Positions 1 to 7,217 of a DNA stretch of 20,476 bases are shown piece by piece. The translations under genes and the position numbers were made by a program. The DNA is taken from the IMG/VR virus record IMGVR_UViG_3300021963_004603, positions 1-20,476 of that record; one strand, 5' to 3'. The notes under the pieces are model-generated. The model was given only the letters and a program-made list of their open reading frames with translations, had not been told where the DNA came from and did not search any database. The stretch is from a virus. The first letter of the stretch is position 1. Every line of letters starts with the position of its first letter.

Positions 1-188
1 TACAAGGCACAGCCAGTAATCCAAATAGGATAGAGAGCCAGAAGAGGTGGGGTTGGGACTGTGGCAGCCATAGTAATCGCGCAACCAATACTGATAGCCC
101 AAGCAAGCAACTCAATAGCAAAGCGAACGCGGTTAGACTTATAATCATCTTTGATCCATTCAAACGTTGGTCTAAACAACTCTATCAT
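1..188 (-). CDS. Small membrane protein, partial (runs off the window)
   Basis: Only the first 62 codons are in the window; the reading frame is still open at base 1. It begins MIELFRPTFEWIKDDYKSN, a short charged N-terminus, followed by a hydrophobic stretch from about residue 25 (ELLAWAISIGCAITMAA) and a second one (LLALYPIWITGCAL), so it is probably an integral membrane protein with two or more helices. The start ATG overlaps the stop codon of the upstream gene as ATGA, which supports both the start and translational coupling. From memory, marine T4-like phages carry similar short membrane proteins of unknown role; I cannot confirm that by search and give no function. Confidence 0.7.
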   Translation of the reverse strand, partial: MIELFRPTFEWIKDDYKSNRVRFAIELLAWAISIGCAITMAATVPTPPLLALYPIWITGCAL

Positions 189-625
189 GCAGTTAGTACT
201 CTCTTCCACTTACCATTGAGGTTGAGATACAATTCACCATCAGGACCTGGGACCATTTTAACATCTACCTGTTTCTCTGTCCCTGGTACGAATTTCTTTC
301 CAGTCCCGCTAATCATCACCCCCCCACATGAAGTAAGCCTCATCACCTCACCACCAGAAGAACCAAAGAGGTAATGACCTGGGGGCTGGGGCTCGGGAGG
401 TGCAATCTCACCATAGGTTCTGGTTAAACTTAAGCTGGTTGAATCTTCCTCCAACTGGGCAACTATAGAAGGATCAATGGCCTCGCTAACAGGAGTGAGA
501 TCAGGATTAGGTACAACGGGGCTGTCCAATACGGACTCTCTACTTTGTGTACTAGCAGCCACACCCCCTGCAAGCACAGCAGAGAGCAGACCAAAGCCCT
601 TAACAAAATTTCTACGTCCATTCAT
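185..625 (-). CDS. Hypothetical exported protein with Tat-type signal
   Basis: A 146-residue protein whose first 25 residues look like a twin-arginine signal: GRRNFVKGF followed by a hydrophobic core (GLLSAVLAGGVAA) and small residues suited to signal peptidase cleavage. The Tat consensus is S/T-R-R-x-F-L-K. After the signal comes a proline- and acid-rich, probably disordered segment (about residues 35-85, ending PPEPQPPGHY). A small glycine-rich C-terminal part follows. No enzyme motif is visible. An AAGGAG ribosome binding site sits five bases before the ATG, and the upstream 53-residue gene ends nine bases earlier. If functional, it would be exported folded by the host Tat system, which is rare for phage proteins. 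Function unknown. Confidence 0.75.
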   Translation of the reverse strand: MNGRRNFVKGFGLLSAVLAGGVAASTQSRESVLDSPVVPNPDLTPVSEAIDPSIVAQLEEDSTSLSLTRTYGEIAPPEPQPPGHYLFGSSGGEVMRLTSCGGVMISGTGKKFVPGTEKQVDVKMVPGPDGELYLNLNGKWKRVLTA

Positions 626-634
626 TTTTACTCC

Positions 635-796
635 TTACCAATGACGAATTACACCTGCTACAATGAAGCAGTTGGTGATGATGTATGATAATACTATCAA
701 AGTACGAATTATGGCAACTCTGTCTGCTACCACATTATCGTCAGGTGCTGCCTTCTCCCCTAAGGCCTTTGCCCATAATGACCAAAACGCTCTCAT
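635..796 (-). CDS. Small single-span membrane protein, 53 aa
   Basis: A short gene of 53 codons starting MRAFWSLWAKALGEK and ending in VAGVIRHW. Residues about 28-50 (VAIIRTLIVLSYIITNCFIVAGVI) form one plausible transmembrane helix, after a charged, partly amphipathic N-terminus. The ATG overlaps the stop of the clamp loader gene as ATGA, and the stop lies nine bases before the next start with its AAGGAG site in between, so it fits exactly into the operon. Small proteins of this look are, from memory, common beside clamp loader genes in marine T4-like phages. Function unknown. Confidence 0.75.
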   Translation of the reverse strand: MRAFWSLWAKALGEKAAPDDNVVADRVAIIRTLIVLSYIITNCFIVAGVIRHW

Positions 797-1731
797 TTAA
801 ACTCACACTCCACCATCAGTTCAGTTAGACAGGCGGCCATATTGATCTCTTGATCGGCTACAAAGGCCGATTTGTATTGATAGTCTGCAATCTTAAGCAC
901 CAAGACAGGAATGGTGTTTGGTGTTAGGTACTCAGCTGCCACATCATACAACTTACGAAAGAACGATGCGCTATCAATATCACTATTGGACCCAACCCAC
1001 TTACGCATATCGGTAAAGTTCTTCTCCTTCAATAGCTTGATCAAGTTACGAACGTTATCGTCATGGAAGTTAGATAGGATGCCAGTATCGATCTTGCCAG
1101 TTGCAGCATACCTTTGCAACTCATTAAGTACCCTTCTCCAATCAGGTATGAACTTAATGATTAACTCAGCTAGAACCTTCTTATCATACTCCACACCCTC
1201 CCCCTCAAGGATGCCACATACCCTGCTGAGGAACTGCATAGCCATCTTTGATTTGTCTTTGCCCTCGATCTTAAACTCAACCACACTGCAGCGAGAATGT
1301 AGAGGTTCAATGATACGATTCTTAAAATTGCATGTAAGGATGAAGCCACAATTCTTACTAAACTCTTCCATGAAGTTACGGAGGGCGGGTTGGGTGCTGT
1401 TGGGGTTAAGGTAGTCAGACTCATCTAAGATAACGTACTTGCGCCCGCCTTGTAAGGAGACAGAAGAGGCGAATGCCTTTATCTCGTTACGCAAGGTATC
1501 AATGTTACCATTCATTGACCCGTTAATGACGATGTAGTCACAATCGAGTTGTTCAAGCATGGCACGGGCAACAGTCGTCTTACCAATACCTGCACGCCCG
1601 GTCAGTAGTAGATTAGGAACGCTCCCATCATCTACAAATTGCTGGAAGGTCTTCTTTAGATCTTCCGGTAAGATCGCATCCTCAATTGTCTGTGGCCGAT
1701 ATTTTTCCACCCATAGGAAGTGATTCATCAT
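793..1731 (-). CDS. 44: Sliding clamp loader ATPase subunit, gp44-like
   Basis: This is the AAA+ subunit of the phage clamp loader, which with gp62 opens gp45 and places it on primer-template DNA. The protein starts MMNHFLWVEKYRPQTI, where EKYRP is the hallmark N-terminal box of RFC/gp44 proteins. Walker A is GRAGIGKTT (about residues 45-53), Walker B is ILDESD (101-106, with S in place of A in DEAD), and the RFC SRC motif is at 146-148. Length is 312 residues, close to T4 gp44 (319). The frame can be extended 18 codons to a TTG at 1785, but that lacks a ribosome site and family support, so I chose the ATG at 1731; the adjacent ATG at 1728 is equally possible. No gp62 gene follows within the window. 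Confidence 0.93.
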   Translation of the reverse strand: MMNHFLWVEKYRPQTIEDAILPEDLKKTFQQFVDDGSVPNLLLTGRAGIGKTTVARAMLEQLDCDYIVINGSMNGNIDTLRNEIKAFASSVSLQGGRKYVILDESDYLNPNSTQPALRNFMEEFSKNCGFILTCNFKNRIIEPLHSRCSVVEFKIEGKDKSKMAMQFLSRVCGILEGEGVEYDKKVLAELIIKFIPDWRRVLNELQRYAATGKIDTGILSNFHDDNVRNLIKLLKEKNFTDMRKWVGSNSDIDSASFFRKLYDVAAEYLTPNTIPVLVLKIADYQYKSAFVADQEINMAACLTELMVECEFK

Positions 1732-1909
1732 AATATAAGTTTCGCCAGTTTTCAGGTTTAATTTGTGATCCAGATAGGATAGCAATGAATACTATCCACC
1801 ATGCAGACCAATCATAATTTAGAATAATGTACATACCCCCACCCCACACCATTAATTCATATGCTATACAGTAGATGAGATAGGTGATGATGAGTAGGTT
1901 GTTCTTCAT
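1682..1909 (-). CDS. Small membrane protein between clamp and clamp loader
   Basis: A 75-residue protein with two hydrophobic stretches: residues about 4-31 (LLIITYLIYCIAYELMVWGGGMYIIL) and 34-47 (WSAWWIVFIAILSG), followed by a polar tail. The start overlaps the clamp gene stop as ATGA, and its last 50 bases overlap the clamp loader start in another frame. This tight packing and the coherent membrane pattern argue that it is real. The polar tail of about 28 residues is written in sequence that also encodes the gp44 N-terminus, so the tail may be weakly constrained. Function unknown. Confidence 0.65.
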   Translation of the reverse strand: MKNNLLIITYLIYCIAYELMVWGGGMYIILNYDWSAWWIVFIAILSGSQIKPENWRNLYYDESLPMGGKISATDN

Positions 1910-2565
1910 TGTTCAAATGTACTAGATGCCTCAGTTGCAATCCAGTACTCAACATCAGTACCCTTAAAATATGCAATACCCTTAGATGATATCTGCACAT
2001 CGTAGTCACCTGGCATAATTTTAATATTTTCTGATTTAAAAATCATCTTGAATGTAAGAGAGGTATCACCCAGACGAACTTTATAGTTATCACTTGATGG
2101 GTTCTTTGAGTCGATAGCTTCAATGTGCATGCTAGACCCATCCCCGGTGACTGCGATCTCTGGTAACTGCAACACCCCCATTGCCTTCATAACCTTAGAC
2201 AGATCATCAGTAGTGAATCTGAATTGGATTTCACAATCGGGCATCTTTACTTCTTTATCACTAGGAGATACGATCATGTTTTCGGCAGCAAAGGTATAGC
2301 TCACCCTTTGATGTCCTCCGGCAATGTCCATACTCCTATCACCAATGGTCAGTTGAGGTGATTCAAAGAGAGATAGTACCCCTAGGAACTTAGACAGATC
2401 ATAGATGGCAAAGCTACTAGGGATAACCTCCCCAATAGTTGCCTTTGCCATAACAGTCTTAAGAGGGGAGACCGTACTAAGGGTGCTCCCAGGTCTAAAT
2501 GCCATTGAGGGGTTGATAGAGGAAAAGCTCTTCAATATTTGAATCGTTCTAGATTCTAATTTCAT
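1906..2565 (-). CDS. 45: DNA polymerase sliding clamp, gp45-like
   Basis: The trimeric processivity clamp of the phage replisome, and in T4-like phages also the DNA-tracking activator of late transcription together with gp55 and gp33. At 219 residues it is close to T4 gp45 (228). The N-terminus MKLESRTIQILKSFSSINPS resembles T4 MKLSKDTTALLKNFATINSG in spacing and residues, and AIYDLSKFLGVLSLF matches the T4 AIYDLNGFLGILSL segment. The C-terminal region keeps the family pattern of a MPGDY turn and a terminal EASSTFEQ. It is followed by a coupled small membrane gene and by gp44, as expected for the replication module. The gene lies six bases after the methyltransferase stop. Confidence 0.93.
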   Translation of the reverse strand: MKLESRTIQILKSFSSINPSMAFRPGSTLSTVSPLKTVMAKATIGEVIPSSFAIYDLSKFLGVLSLFESPQLTIGDRSMDIAGGHQRVSYTFAAENMIVSPSDKEVKMPDCEIQFRFTTDDLSKVMKAMGVLQLPEIAVTGDGSSMHIEAIDSKNPSSDNYKVRLGDTSLTFKMIFKSENIKIMPGDYDVQISSKGIAYFKGTDVEYWIATEASSTFEQ

Positions 2566-2571
2566 AATATA

Positions 2572-3378
2572 TTACCTTGTTGCAAACATATAAAAATTAC
2601 CTTCATCCACATTAAGCATGGATATATTCTTCAGTTTGATATTTTTCTTATAGAGTGTTGGATACTTTCTTACAAAATAATCCTTATTATCAACGTCAAA
2701 AATAATACCTTGAAAGGTTACAAGCATATCACTATCTTTGAATTGTTTAACAATAATGTCTCGATCTCTAAGTTGAATCTCACTCAACCCCCATGCGCTG
2801 AATAGCAAAGTCTTACTTGAAGCATTAATATCCTTGACATCCATTGCAAATTTAACCTGGGGGTAGTCTTTAAGATTAATTTTAGAATACACACTAATCT
2901 CTGGCAAATCTAGAATAGTATATTCACCTCTGTAACCTAATGCATCATATACCATTCTAGCAGATTCACCAATACCAGCACCTACCTCCACTATATGATC
3001 ATACTCATTGATATCCTTACCAGATAGCTCCAGTAATGTTATCCAATGATGAAGTGACTTAACTGTCCACACACTAATGTCCTGTAAGTCTTTCGATGGA
3101 GAGAAAATAGCATCAGTATAGGATTGATTAGTGTGACCGATGCGCCTTTCTTGAAGTGCTTTGGAGATAACTTCTTTACAGCTCTCACTCTGTCGGTCAT
3201 AGTAGCTCATAACGTCCTTTAAATACTCCATATCAAATGCAAGCAAATAATCAGTATATAAAGGAACTCTGTATACTATATAATCCGTTTTAAAATGTTC
3301 TGTTGGAGGATTATCGCGTGCAATAGTCGCAATATTATTCCAAAAGTTTGCCGTCTCAGCCGGCCAGTTTATTCTCAT
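2572..3378 (-). CDS. Putative SAM-dependent methyltransferase (sugar O-methyltransferase-like)
   Basis: A 268-residue protein with a Rossmann-type SAM-binding motif, IVEVGAGIGES at about residues 129-139, followed by a second acidic-strand motif ILDLPE (155-160) consistent with binding the SAM ribose. The layout, a long N-terminal helical part and then the nucleotide-binding fold, resembles putative sugar O-methyltransferases found in surface polysaccharide loci and some phages. The acceptor cannot be deduced. The start forms TAATG with the end of the glycosyltransferase gene, so the two are probably made together and may act on the same glycan. It could instead modify a base or a protein. 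The family assignment rests on motif and length only. Confidence 0.6.
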   Translation of the reverse strand: MRINWPAETANFWNNIATIARDNPPTEHFKTDYIVYRVPLYTDYLLAFDMEYLKDVMSYYDRQSESCKEVISKALQERRIGHTNQSYTDAIFSPSKDLQDISVWTVKSLHHWITLLELSGKDINEYDHIVEVGAGIGESARMVYDALGYRGEYTILDLPEISVYSKINLKDYPQVKFAMDVKDINASSKTLLFSAWGLSEIQLRDRDIIVKQFKDSDMLVTFQGIIFDVDNKDYFVRKYPTLYKKNIKLKNISMLNVDEGNFYMFATR

Positions 3379-4223
3379 TACTTTTTCTTTTTCAATTGAC
3401 TAGAATCAGCAGTAGCAGAGGCGCCAATGGTTGCCAGGTCAGCCAAGCTACCACCGAAGATATAACTACCAACGTGCTGGAGTTGCATCCAAGGACAGAA
3501 CCAGACTCTCAATCCAATCTTCTGGGCATGATAGCAGAAGTTATAGTCCTCAGACAAATAACGTTTGCTTTCAGGATCAATGATACAATCAAAGTATGCA
3601 TGGATCTCCCTACTACCATCGAAGTGCTCTGTACGAACGTGATCGGGTTTGTAGCTCAGTTCGGGATAGGCAGCGGCATACTTGGTGAATGTTTCTTTGC
3701 GTACCATCATGAAACCAGTACCAATTTCTAACACCTCTACTGGCTCACCTAATGGGATCTCTTTCTGTCCACCTTTAGGATTAAACACATAGTCACCTAC
3801 GTATTTCTCTAATAGGTTAGCATCCTCGTCTGCTACACCCTTATCAACAGCCAGTTTAATCTTCTCCCAGCTGATACATTTCTTAGGATATGGACCGCCG
3901 ATGACGTCATAATCACTCTCGTCTGTCATCAAAGCCATCAAGGCGATAACGTCTTGGGGGTTAAAGCCAATATCACTATCAATAAACATCAAGTGAGTAG
4001 CATCACTGCGCATGAACTCATCCACACAGTAGTTACGTGCCCGGGTGATCAACGACTCATTAAAGAGATAGTAAAGCTGTAAGGGGATGTTGTACTTGGC
4101 GCAGAATGCAGACAAGTCAGCAACTGAACGGCAATACATACCAGCGCACTGACCCCCGTACATGGGTGTGGCGACGAAGAGTTTCTTCTTCTGTAATTCT
4201 GCAATCTGTACTTCTATTTTCAT
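3378..4223 (-). CDS. Glycosyltransferase, family 2-like (GT-A fold)
   Basis: A 281-residue protein with GT-A features: an N-terminal strand KKLFVATPMYGG (about 13-24), a helix with SLITRARNYCVDEF (58-70) typical of phage GT2-like proteins, and FIDSDIGF (80-87), whose DSD is a DxD-type metal and nucleotide-sugar site. Further on, IGTGFMMVRKETF and YLSEDYNFCYHAQKIG (around 220-235) supply the acidic ED expected for the catalytic base region. The C-terminus is a lysine run after a Ser/Ala-rich tail. The donor and acceptor are unknown; candidates are virion protein, host surface glycan or modified DNA. The start is ATGA-coupled to the dUTPase-like gene and the end is coupled to a methyltransferase. 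Confidence 0.75.
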   Translation of the reverse strand: MKIEVQIAELQKKKLFVATPMYGGQCAGMYCRSVADLSAFCAKYNIPLQLYYLFNESLITRARNYCVDEFMRSDATHLMFIDSDIGFNPQDVIALMALMTDESDYDVIGGPYPKKCISWEKIKLAVDKGVADEDANLLEKYVGDYVFNPKGGQKEIPLGEPVEVLEIGTGFMMVRKETFTKYAAAYPELSYKPDHVRTEHFDGSREIHAYFDCIIDPESKRYLSEDYNFCYHAQKIGLRVWFCPWMQLQHVGSYIFGGSLADLATIGASATADSSQLKKKK

Positions 4224-4720
4224 TGTGTTACTCCATATTTTTTATCATGCTCTTTATTAATACCATAGTCACCATCATACATTCCCAATGACTCTGCATC
4301 AAAACTTAAATACTGTCCTATCCTCGTACCTTTTTTAATCCTAGCCTGGCCAATTGTAACATGAAGCATGCCGGCCATAGCACCATGATAGCCGCTATCG
4401 TACAACCCAGATGTAAGAAAAAGACCGTTACGATTAAGAGTGCTGCGGGTAATGACCCATCCTGCCTCGCCTTGTCCCACATTAATAATGTTCTCCATAA
4501 CGACCTCGTAATGGCCGATGGGTAGGTTAAAGTATCCTTCCAAGTCAGGTTTGATCTCGATTGATCCTCTGTGCTTTTTGTGTTCGTTTGATACTTCGAA
4601 TAGTCCATCATTAACTTTGAATACTTTGTCGACCCTTAGGTCAATGGCGTTGGGTTGGCTGTCACCTTCTTGGACAGCAGTTAGGGTAGACCTTGAATCT
4701 GGTCCTAAGATATGCTTCAT
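4220..4720 (-). CDS. dUTPase / dCTP deaminase superfamily protein
   Basis: A 166-residue trimeric-fold nucleotide enzyme of the dUTPase/DCD superfamily, which keeps uracil out of DNA by removing dUTP or by feeding dUMP synthesis. Visible family motifs are NAIDLRVD (24-31, the ASGxDL-like strand), ITRSTLNRNGL (90-100, the SRSS phosphate loop), GLYDSGYHGAMAGMLHV (105-121, the GxxDxxYxG strand holding the pyrimidine-site residues) and IGQYLSF (about 134-140). The DxxYHG form favours dUTPase-like chemistry over the classical DCD motif, but I cannot separate the two from sequence alone. It lies two bases after the amidotransferase gene and is ATGA-coupled to the glycosyltransferase. Confidence 0.72.
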   Translation of the reverse strand: MKHILGPDSRSTLTAVQEGDSQPNAIDLRVDKVFKVNDGLFEVSNEHKKHRGSIEIKPDLEGYFNLPIGHYEVVMENIINVGQGEAGWVITRSTLNRNGLFLTSGLYDSGYHGAMAGMLHVTIGQARIKKGTRIGQYLSFDAESLGMYDGDYGINKEHDKKYGVTQ

Positions 4721-4722
4721 GC

Positions 4723-5352
4723 TTAATCATCTCCAAAATAGTACGGATTTTCTACCGTTTTAAACTCACCTCTATTATATAGCGCCTTGGTCTCAAAGTC
4801 CATAAACAAAAACTTATTTGATGGTGTTGGTATACTACCTTCAAACTTCGTTGATGAAATGTTTAACTCATTATCGAAGAACATAGGGCTAATATCGTTC
4901 CTAAAAAGATAAGCTCCAGCCCCGTCATACCACAGACAACTAAAAGATCCGTCCACGTTGTTAATTTCATCTCTAGACGTATTGACAGCTCGAAGTAACA
5001 ACTGAGTATCCCAGTTCGTATCGTTGCCAAAGCGTGCCTGCATCTCTTTAACATAATTTGCCTTTATGATACCGTTATGCCAGAGAGCAGTAAACCACTC
5101 CCTTGCCGGGTGAATACTATCAAAGTCTCTTGCCTCTGTAGTTGGTGCCTGTATGTGAACGATACCATAGCCACCATCCTCTATCAAGTTAAGTAAATCT
5201 TTATCAAATGTGCCCAATCCTTTAACAATCACATGTAAGTCACCATGTAATGGTATAACAGAAAAAGAAAATGAATGACTGCCTCGATAGCTATTAAGAT
5301 CTATCAACTCAATCAGCTTATCTTTACTAAACGATCCTATAATTGCACACAT
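4723..5352 (-). CDS. Class II glutamine amidotransferase (GATase) beside queC
   Basis: A 209-residue single-domain N-terminal nucleophile amidotransferase. MCAIIG at the start places Cys2 as the nucleophile exposed after Met removal, as in PurF/GlmS (MCGI). The remaining class II landmarks are HIQAPT (66-71), WHNG (91-94, oxyanion hole Asn-Gly) and NWDTQLLL (113-120), followed by GSFSCLW. It would release ammonia from glutamine. It has no synthase domain of its own. The start forms TAATG with the queC stop, and in phage 9g and some archaea a Gat domain is fused to QueC, so the natural partner is QueC. It may feed ammonia for nitrile or amide formation, or convert preQ0 to an amidine or amide product. 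Which of these it does is inference. Confidence 0.75.
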   Translation of the reverse strand: MCAIIGSFSKDKLIELIDLNSYRGSHSFSFSVIPLHGDLHVIVKGLGTFDKDLLNLIEDGGYGIVHIQAPTTEARDFDSIHPAREWFTALWHNGIIKANYVKEMQARFGNDTNWDTQLLLRAVNTSRDEINNVDGSFSCLWYDGAGAYLFRNDISPMFFDNELNISSTKFEGSIPTPSNKFLFMDFETKALYNRGEFKTVENPYYFGDD

Positions 5353-6101
5353 TATTTAATTAGCTTATCCCAAGGTATCGCAACATTATACGGAATTGGA
5401 TCCTTAATGCCAGCTTTGGCAAAGTTAGCAATACGTTCACTGCATGAAGGACACTTCCCACAACTCTGCCCGGCCTCATTGGGATTGTAGCATGTGAGGG
5501 TGAATGCTAGTTCTACATTACCTAACTCATTGGCAATCATCAACTCATCGTACTTGGATAGGGCAGAGAATGGGGCCTCAAGACTGGCCTTATGTGAGCG
5601 ATTTTGTTCGGCAACAGCATTCATACTATCAACAAATCGTTGACTGGTATCCCAGTACCCGTACTCGTCATGTACTTGTAAGCCAGTAAAGACATGGGAT
5701 GCTTTATTAGACTCGGCAAATGAGAATGCCAGGGAGTTTAAGATCATATTACGAAACGGTACATATGTCTTTGGCTGTGGGTCACCTAATACGTCTTTGA
5801 TCGTTGGCATTGCAACACTCGTGCCGCCAATATTGGCTGATACATTCTTTACTATCTCACCTAAGATGCTTAGGTTAAGGATCTTATGGGCAATGTTCAA
5901 ATGACGGCACGTTGCTGCAGCCATTGCCAACTCACGTACCTGCTTCTGTCCATAATCATATGACAAAGCAAATACCTTATCCTTACCATACTTCTTTACC
6001 AGAATATAGGTAAGGATAGTAGAATCAAGTCCTCCAGATAGGACTGATACTACATTAAATGGCGTCTCTGGGAGCTTTGCCAGTGCTTGTTCTAAGTTCA
6101 T
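5352..6101 (-). CDS. queC: QueC, 7-cyano-7-deazaguanine (preQ0) synthase
   Basis: QueC converts 7-carboxy-7-deazaguanine to preQ0 using ATP and ammonia. The protein has the PP-loop SGGLDST at residues 22-28 and a four-cysteine zinc site near the C-terminus (C204, C214, C217, C220, within CYNPNEAGQSCGKCPSC), both hallmarks of the family. Length 249 is slightly above typical bacterial QueC (about 220-235). An AAAGG ribosome site lies seven bases before the ATG, and the gene begins inside the last 47 bases of the MazG-like gene. The stop overlaps the amidotransferase start. Together with FolE, QueD and QueE from the same window it completes preQ0 synthesis from GTP. Confidence 0.95.
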   Translation of the reverse strand: MNLEQALAKLPETPFNVVSVLSGGLDSTILTYILVKKYGKDKVFALSYDYGQKQVRELAMAAATCRHLNIAHKILNLSILGEIVKNVSANIGGTSVAMPTIKDVLGDPQPKTYVPFRNMILNSLAFSFAESNKASHVFTGLQVHDEYGYWDTSQRFVDSMNAVAEQNRSHKASLEAPFSALSKYDELMIANELGNVELAFTLTCYNPNEAGQSCGKCPSCSERIANFAKAGIKDPIPYNVAIPWDKLIK

Positions 6102-6291
6102 CTTTTAACCTTTCAACATATACCGCAGCATCTAACAACTCTTCTTGTAAGTGCTGCAACCATCCTAACGTATCAATATCTTTTCGTTCTGTAGTAGTAC
6201 CATACTTGGTGTAACCGGCGCCCATTCTCTGCCACAACATACGACGAACGGCCTCTACATTCTTATCAATTGGAAATGTATCGTATTCCAT
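6055..6291 (-). CDS. MazG-like small protein
   Basis: A 78-residue protein, MEYDTFPIDKNVEAVRRML..., whose C-terminal helix WLQHLQEELLDAAVYVERLK resembles the EExxD-type helices of MazG/all-alpha NTP pyrophosphatases. Such proteins hydrolyse non-canonical or excess nucleoside triphosphates, or act on signalling nucleotides, but this one is shorter than a full MazG domain (about 100 residues). The frame extends upstream to 6315, but the ATG at 6291 forms TAATG with the queF stop and has a GAGG site, so I prefer it. The gene overlaps the queC start by 47 bases. A role in clearing or balancing nucleotide pools during base modification is plausible but unproven. Confidence 0.62.
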   Translation of the reverse strand: MEYDTFPIDKNVEAVRRMLWQRMGAGYTKYGTTTERKDIDTLGWLQHLQEELLDAAVYVERLKDELRTSTGKAPRDAI

Positions 6292-7217
6292 TATTGCCTC
6301 GGCGTCTTTGTGCAAGGAAGACCTGCATTAACAATTGCGCCATAGACATGCAGTAATCTAATATCAGTTGCACGTACGGGGTTAATATCAATACCACCAC
6401 GGCGTGTATACAGACATGCAACGAACAACTCTTTAGGGTTGATCAGGTCCTTAATACGCTTGTAAATACACTCACAAATCTCTTCATGGAAATGGTTCTC
6501 ACGTCTCATGGAGATGATGTATTGTAGTAACGATTCAGGTGTTACTGACTGATCACCTTTAATATGAATGTATACATCGCCCCAGTCAGGTTGATTGGTA
6601 ACACGGCAATTGGAACGGAGTGAATTCGAACGCCATCTCTCGTATCTACCTATGCTTGGAACTACTTCAAGAATATCTGCGCTCTCGTTATAGTTATTAA
6701 ACTCCATACCTTCTACATTACAGTATGTTTCTAGTGATGTAAAGTCACCAATGATCGGGCGTGTCGTATCTACATCACCTAGGAACAGACAGACGTCAAC
6801 CTCCCCACCAACAGCCTTTGATAGATCGGCGGCAATTTTATCCTCTAGCCTCCAAAGGTCTCGCAACTCATCTACAACACATGCCATGTTAAAGGAGTTG
6901 AGGTATAACTTAACTGATTTACTCTCTACAATGTTTGGGGTATCGGAACTGTAAGCGAATTTAATCCAACCTGATACAGGGAAGCCATTCTTAAGTAAGG
7001 TAGAGAACTCATATGCATTCCATGCATCACGTCCGGCAAAGGGTAAGTTACCTTCTTCAATACCATACTGTTCACGATTCAAATAACGAGGTACGGATAC
7101 CAGGAGACCTGGATCGACTGCATCTGGTGTCACATATGGTTTAACTACAGACCCATCACCTGCCTTACCTAGGTGGACGGATACTAATTTATTTAATTCG
7201 TCTTGTCTACTCATCAT
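6291..7217 (-). CDS. queF: QueF, preQ0 reductase (NADPH-dependent, long form)
   Basis: QueF reduces the nitrile of preQ0 to the aminomethyl group of preQ1. The family signature ESKSVKLYLNSFN is at residues 98-110, the catalytic thioimide cysteine is C204 in LRSNCRVTNQPDWG with the partner Asp at 211, and HFHEEICE (242-249) and YTRRGGIDINP (270-280) match the long E. coli-type QueF closely. Length is 308 against 282 in E. coli. The start is one of two adjacent ATGs (7217 or 7214), ATGA-coupled to the kinase-like gene. QueF in a DNA-modification cluster indicates that preQ1, not only preQ0, is the intended DNA base or its precursor. Confidence 0.95.
   Translation of the reverse strand: MMSRQDELNKLVSVHLGKAGDGSVVKPYVTPDAVDPGLLVSVPRYLNREQYGIEEGNLPFAGRDAWNAYEFSTLLKNGFPVSGWIKFAYSSDTPNIVESKSVKLYLNSFNMACVVDELRDLWRLEDKIAADLSKAVGGEVDVCLFLGDVDTTRPIIGDFTSLETYCNVEGMEFNNYNESADILEVVPSIGRYERWRSNSLRSNCRVTNQPDWGDVYIHIKGDQSVTPESLLQYIISMRRENHFHEEICECIYKRIKDLINPKELFVACLYTRRGGIDINPVRATDIRLLHVYGAIVNAGLPCTKTPRQ

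Noticed and set aside
911-1414. Open frame of 167 codons on the plus strand
   Set aside because: Lies opposite the clamp loader gene with clear AAA+ motifs; its own product shows no domain and the whole window is otherwise minus-strand.
1732-1785. Extended N-terminus of the clamp loader from a TTG codon
   Set aside because: The extra 18 residues have no family counterpart, there is no ribosome site, and two ATG codons stand just before the conserved EKYRP box.
3348-3731. Plus-strand open frame of 127 codons
   Set aside because: Antisense to the glycosyltransferase gene and without a ribosome site or recognisable motif.
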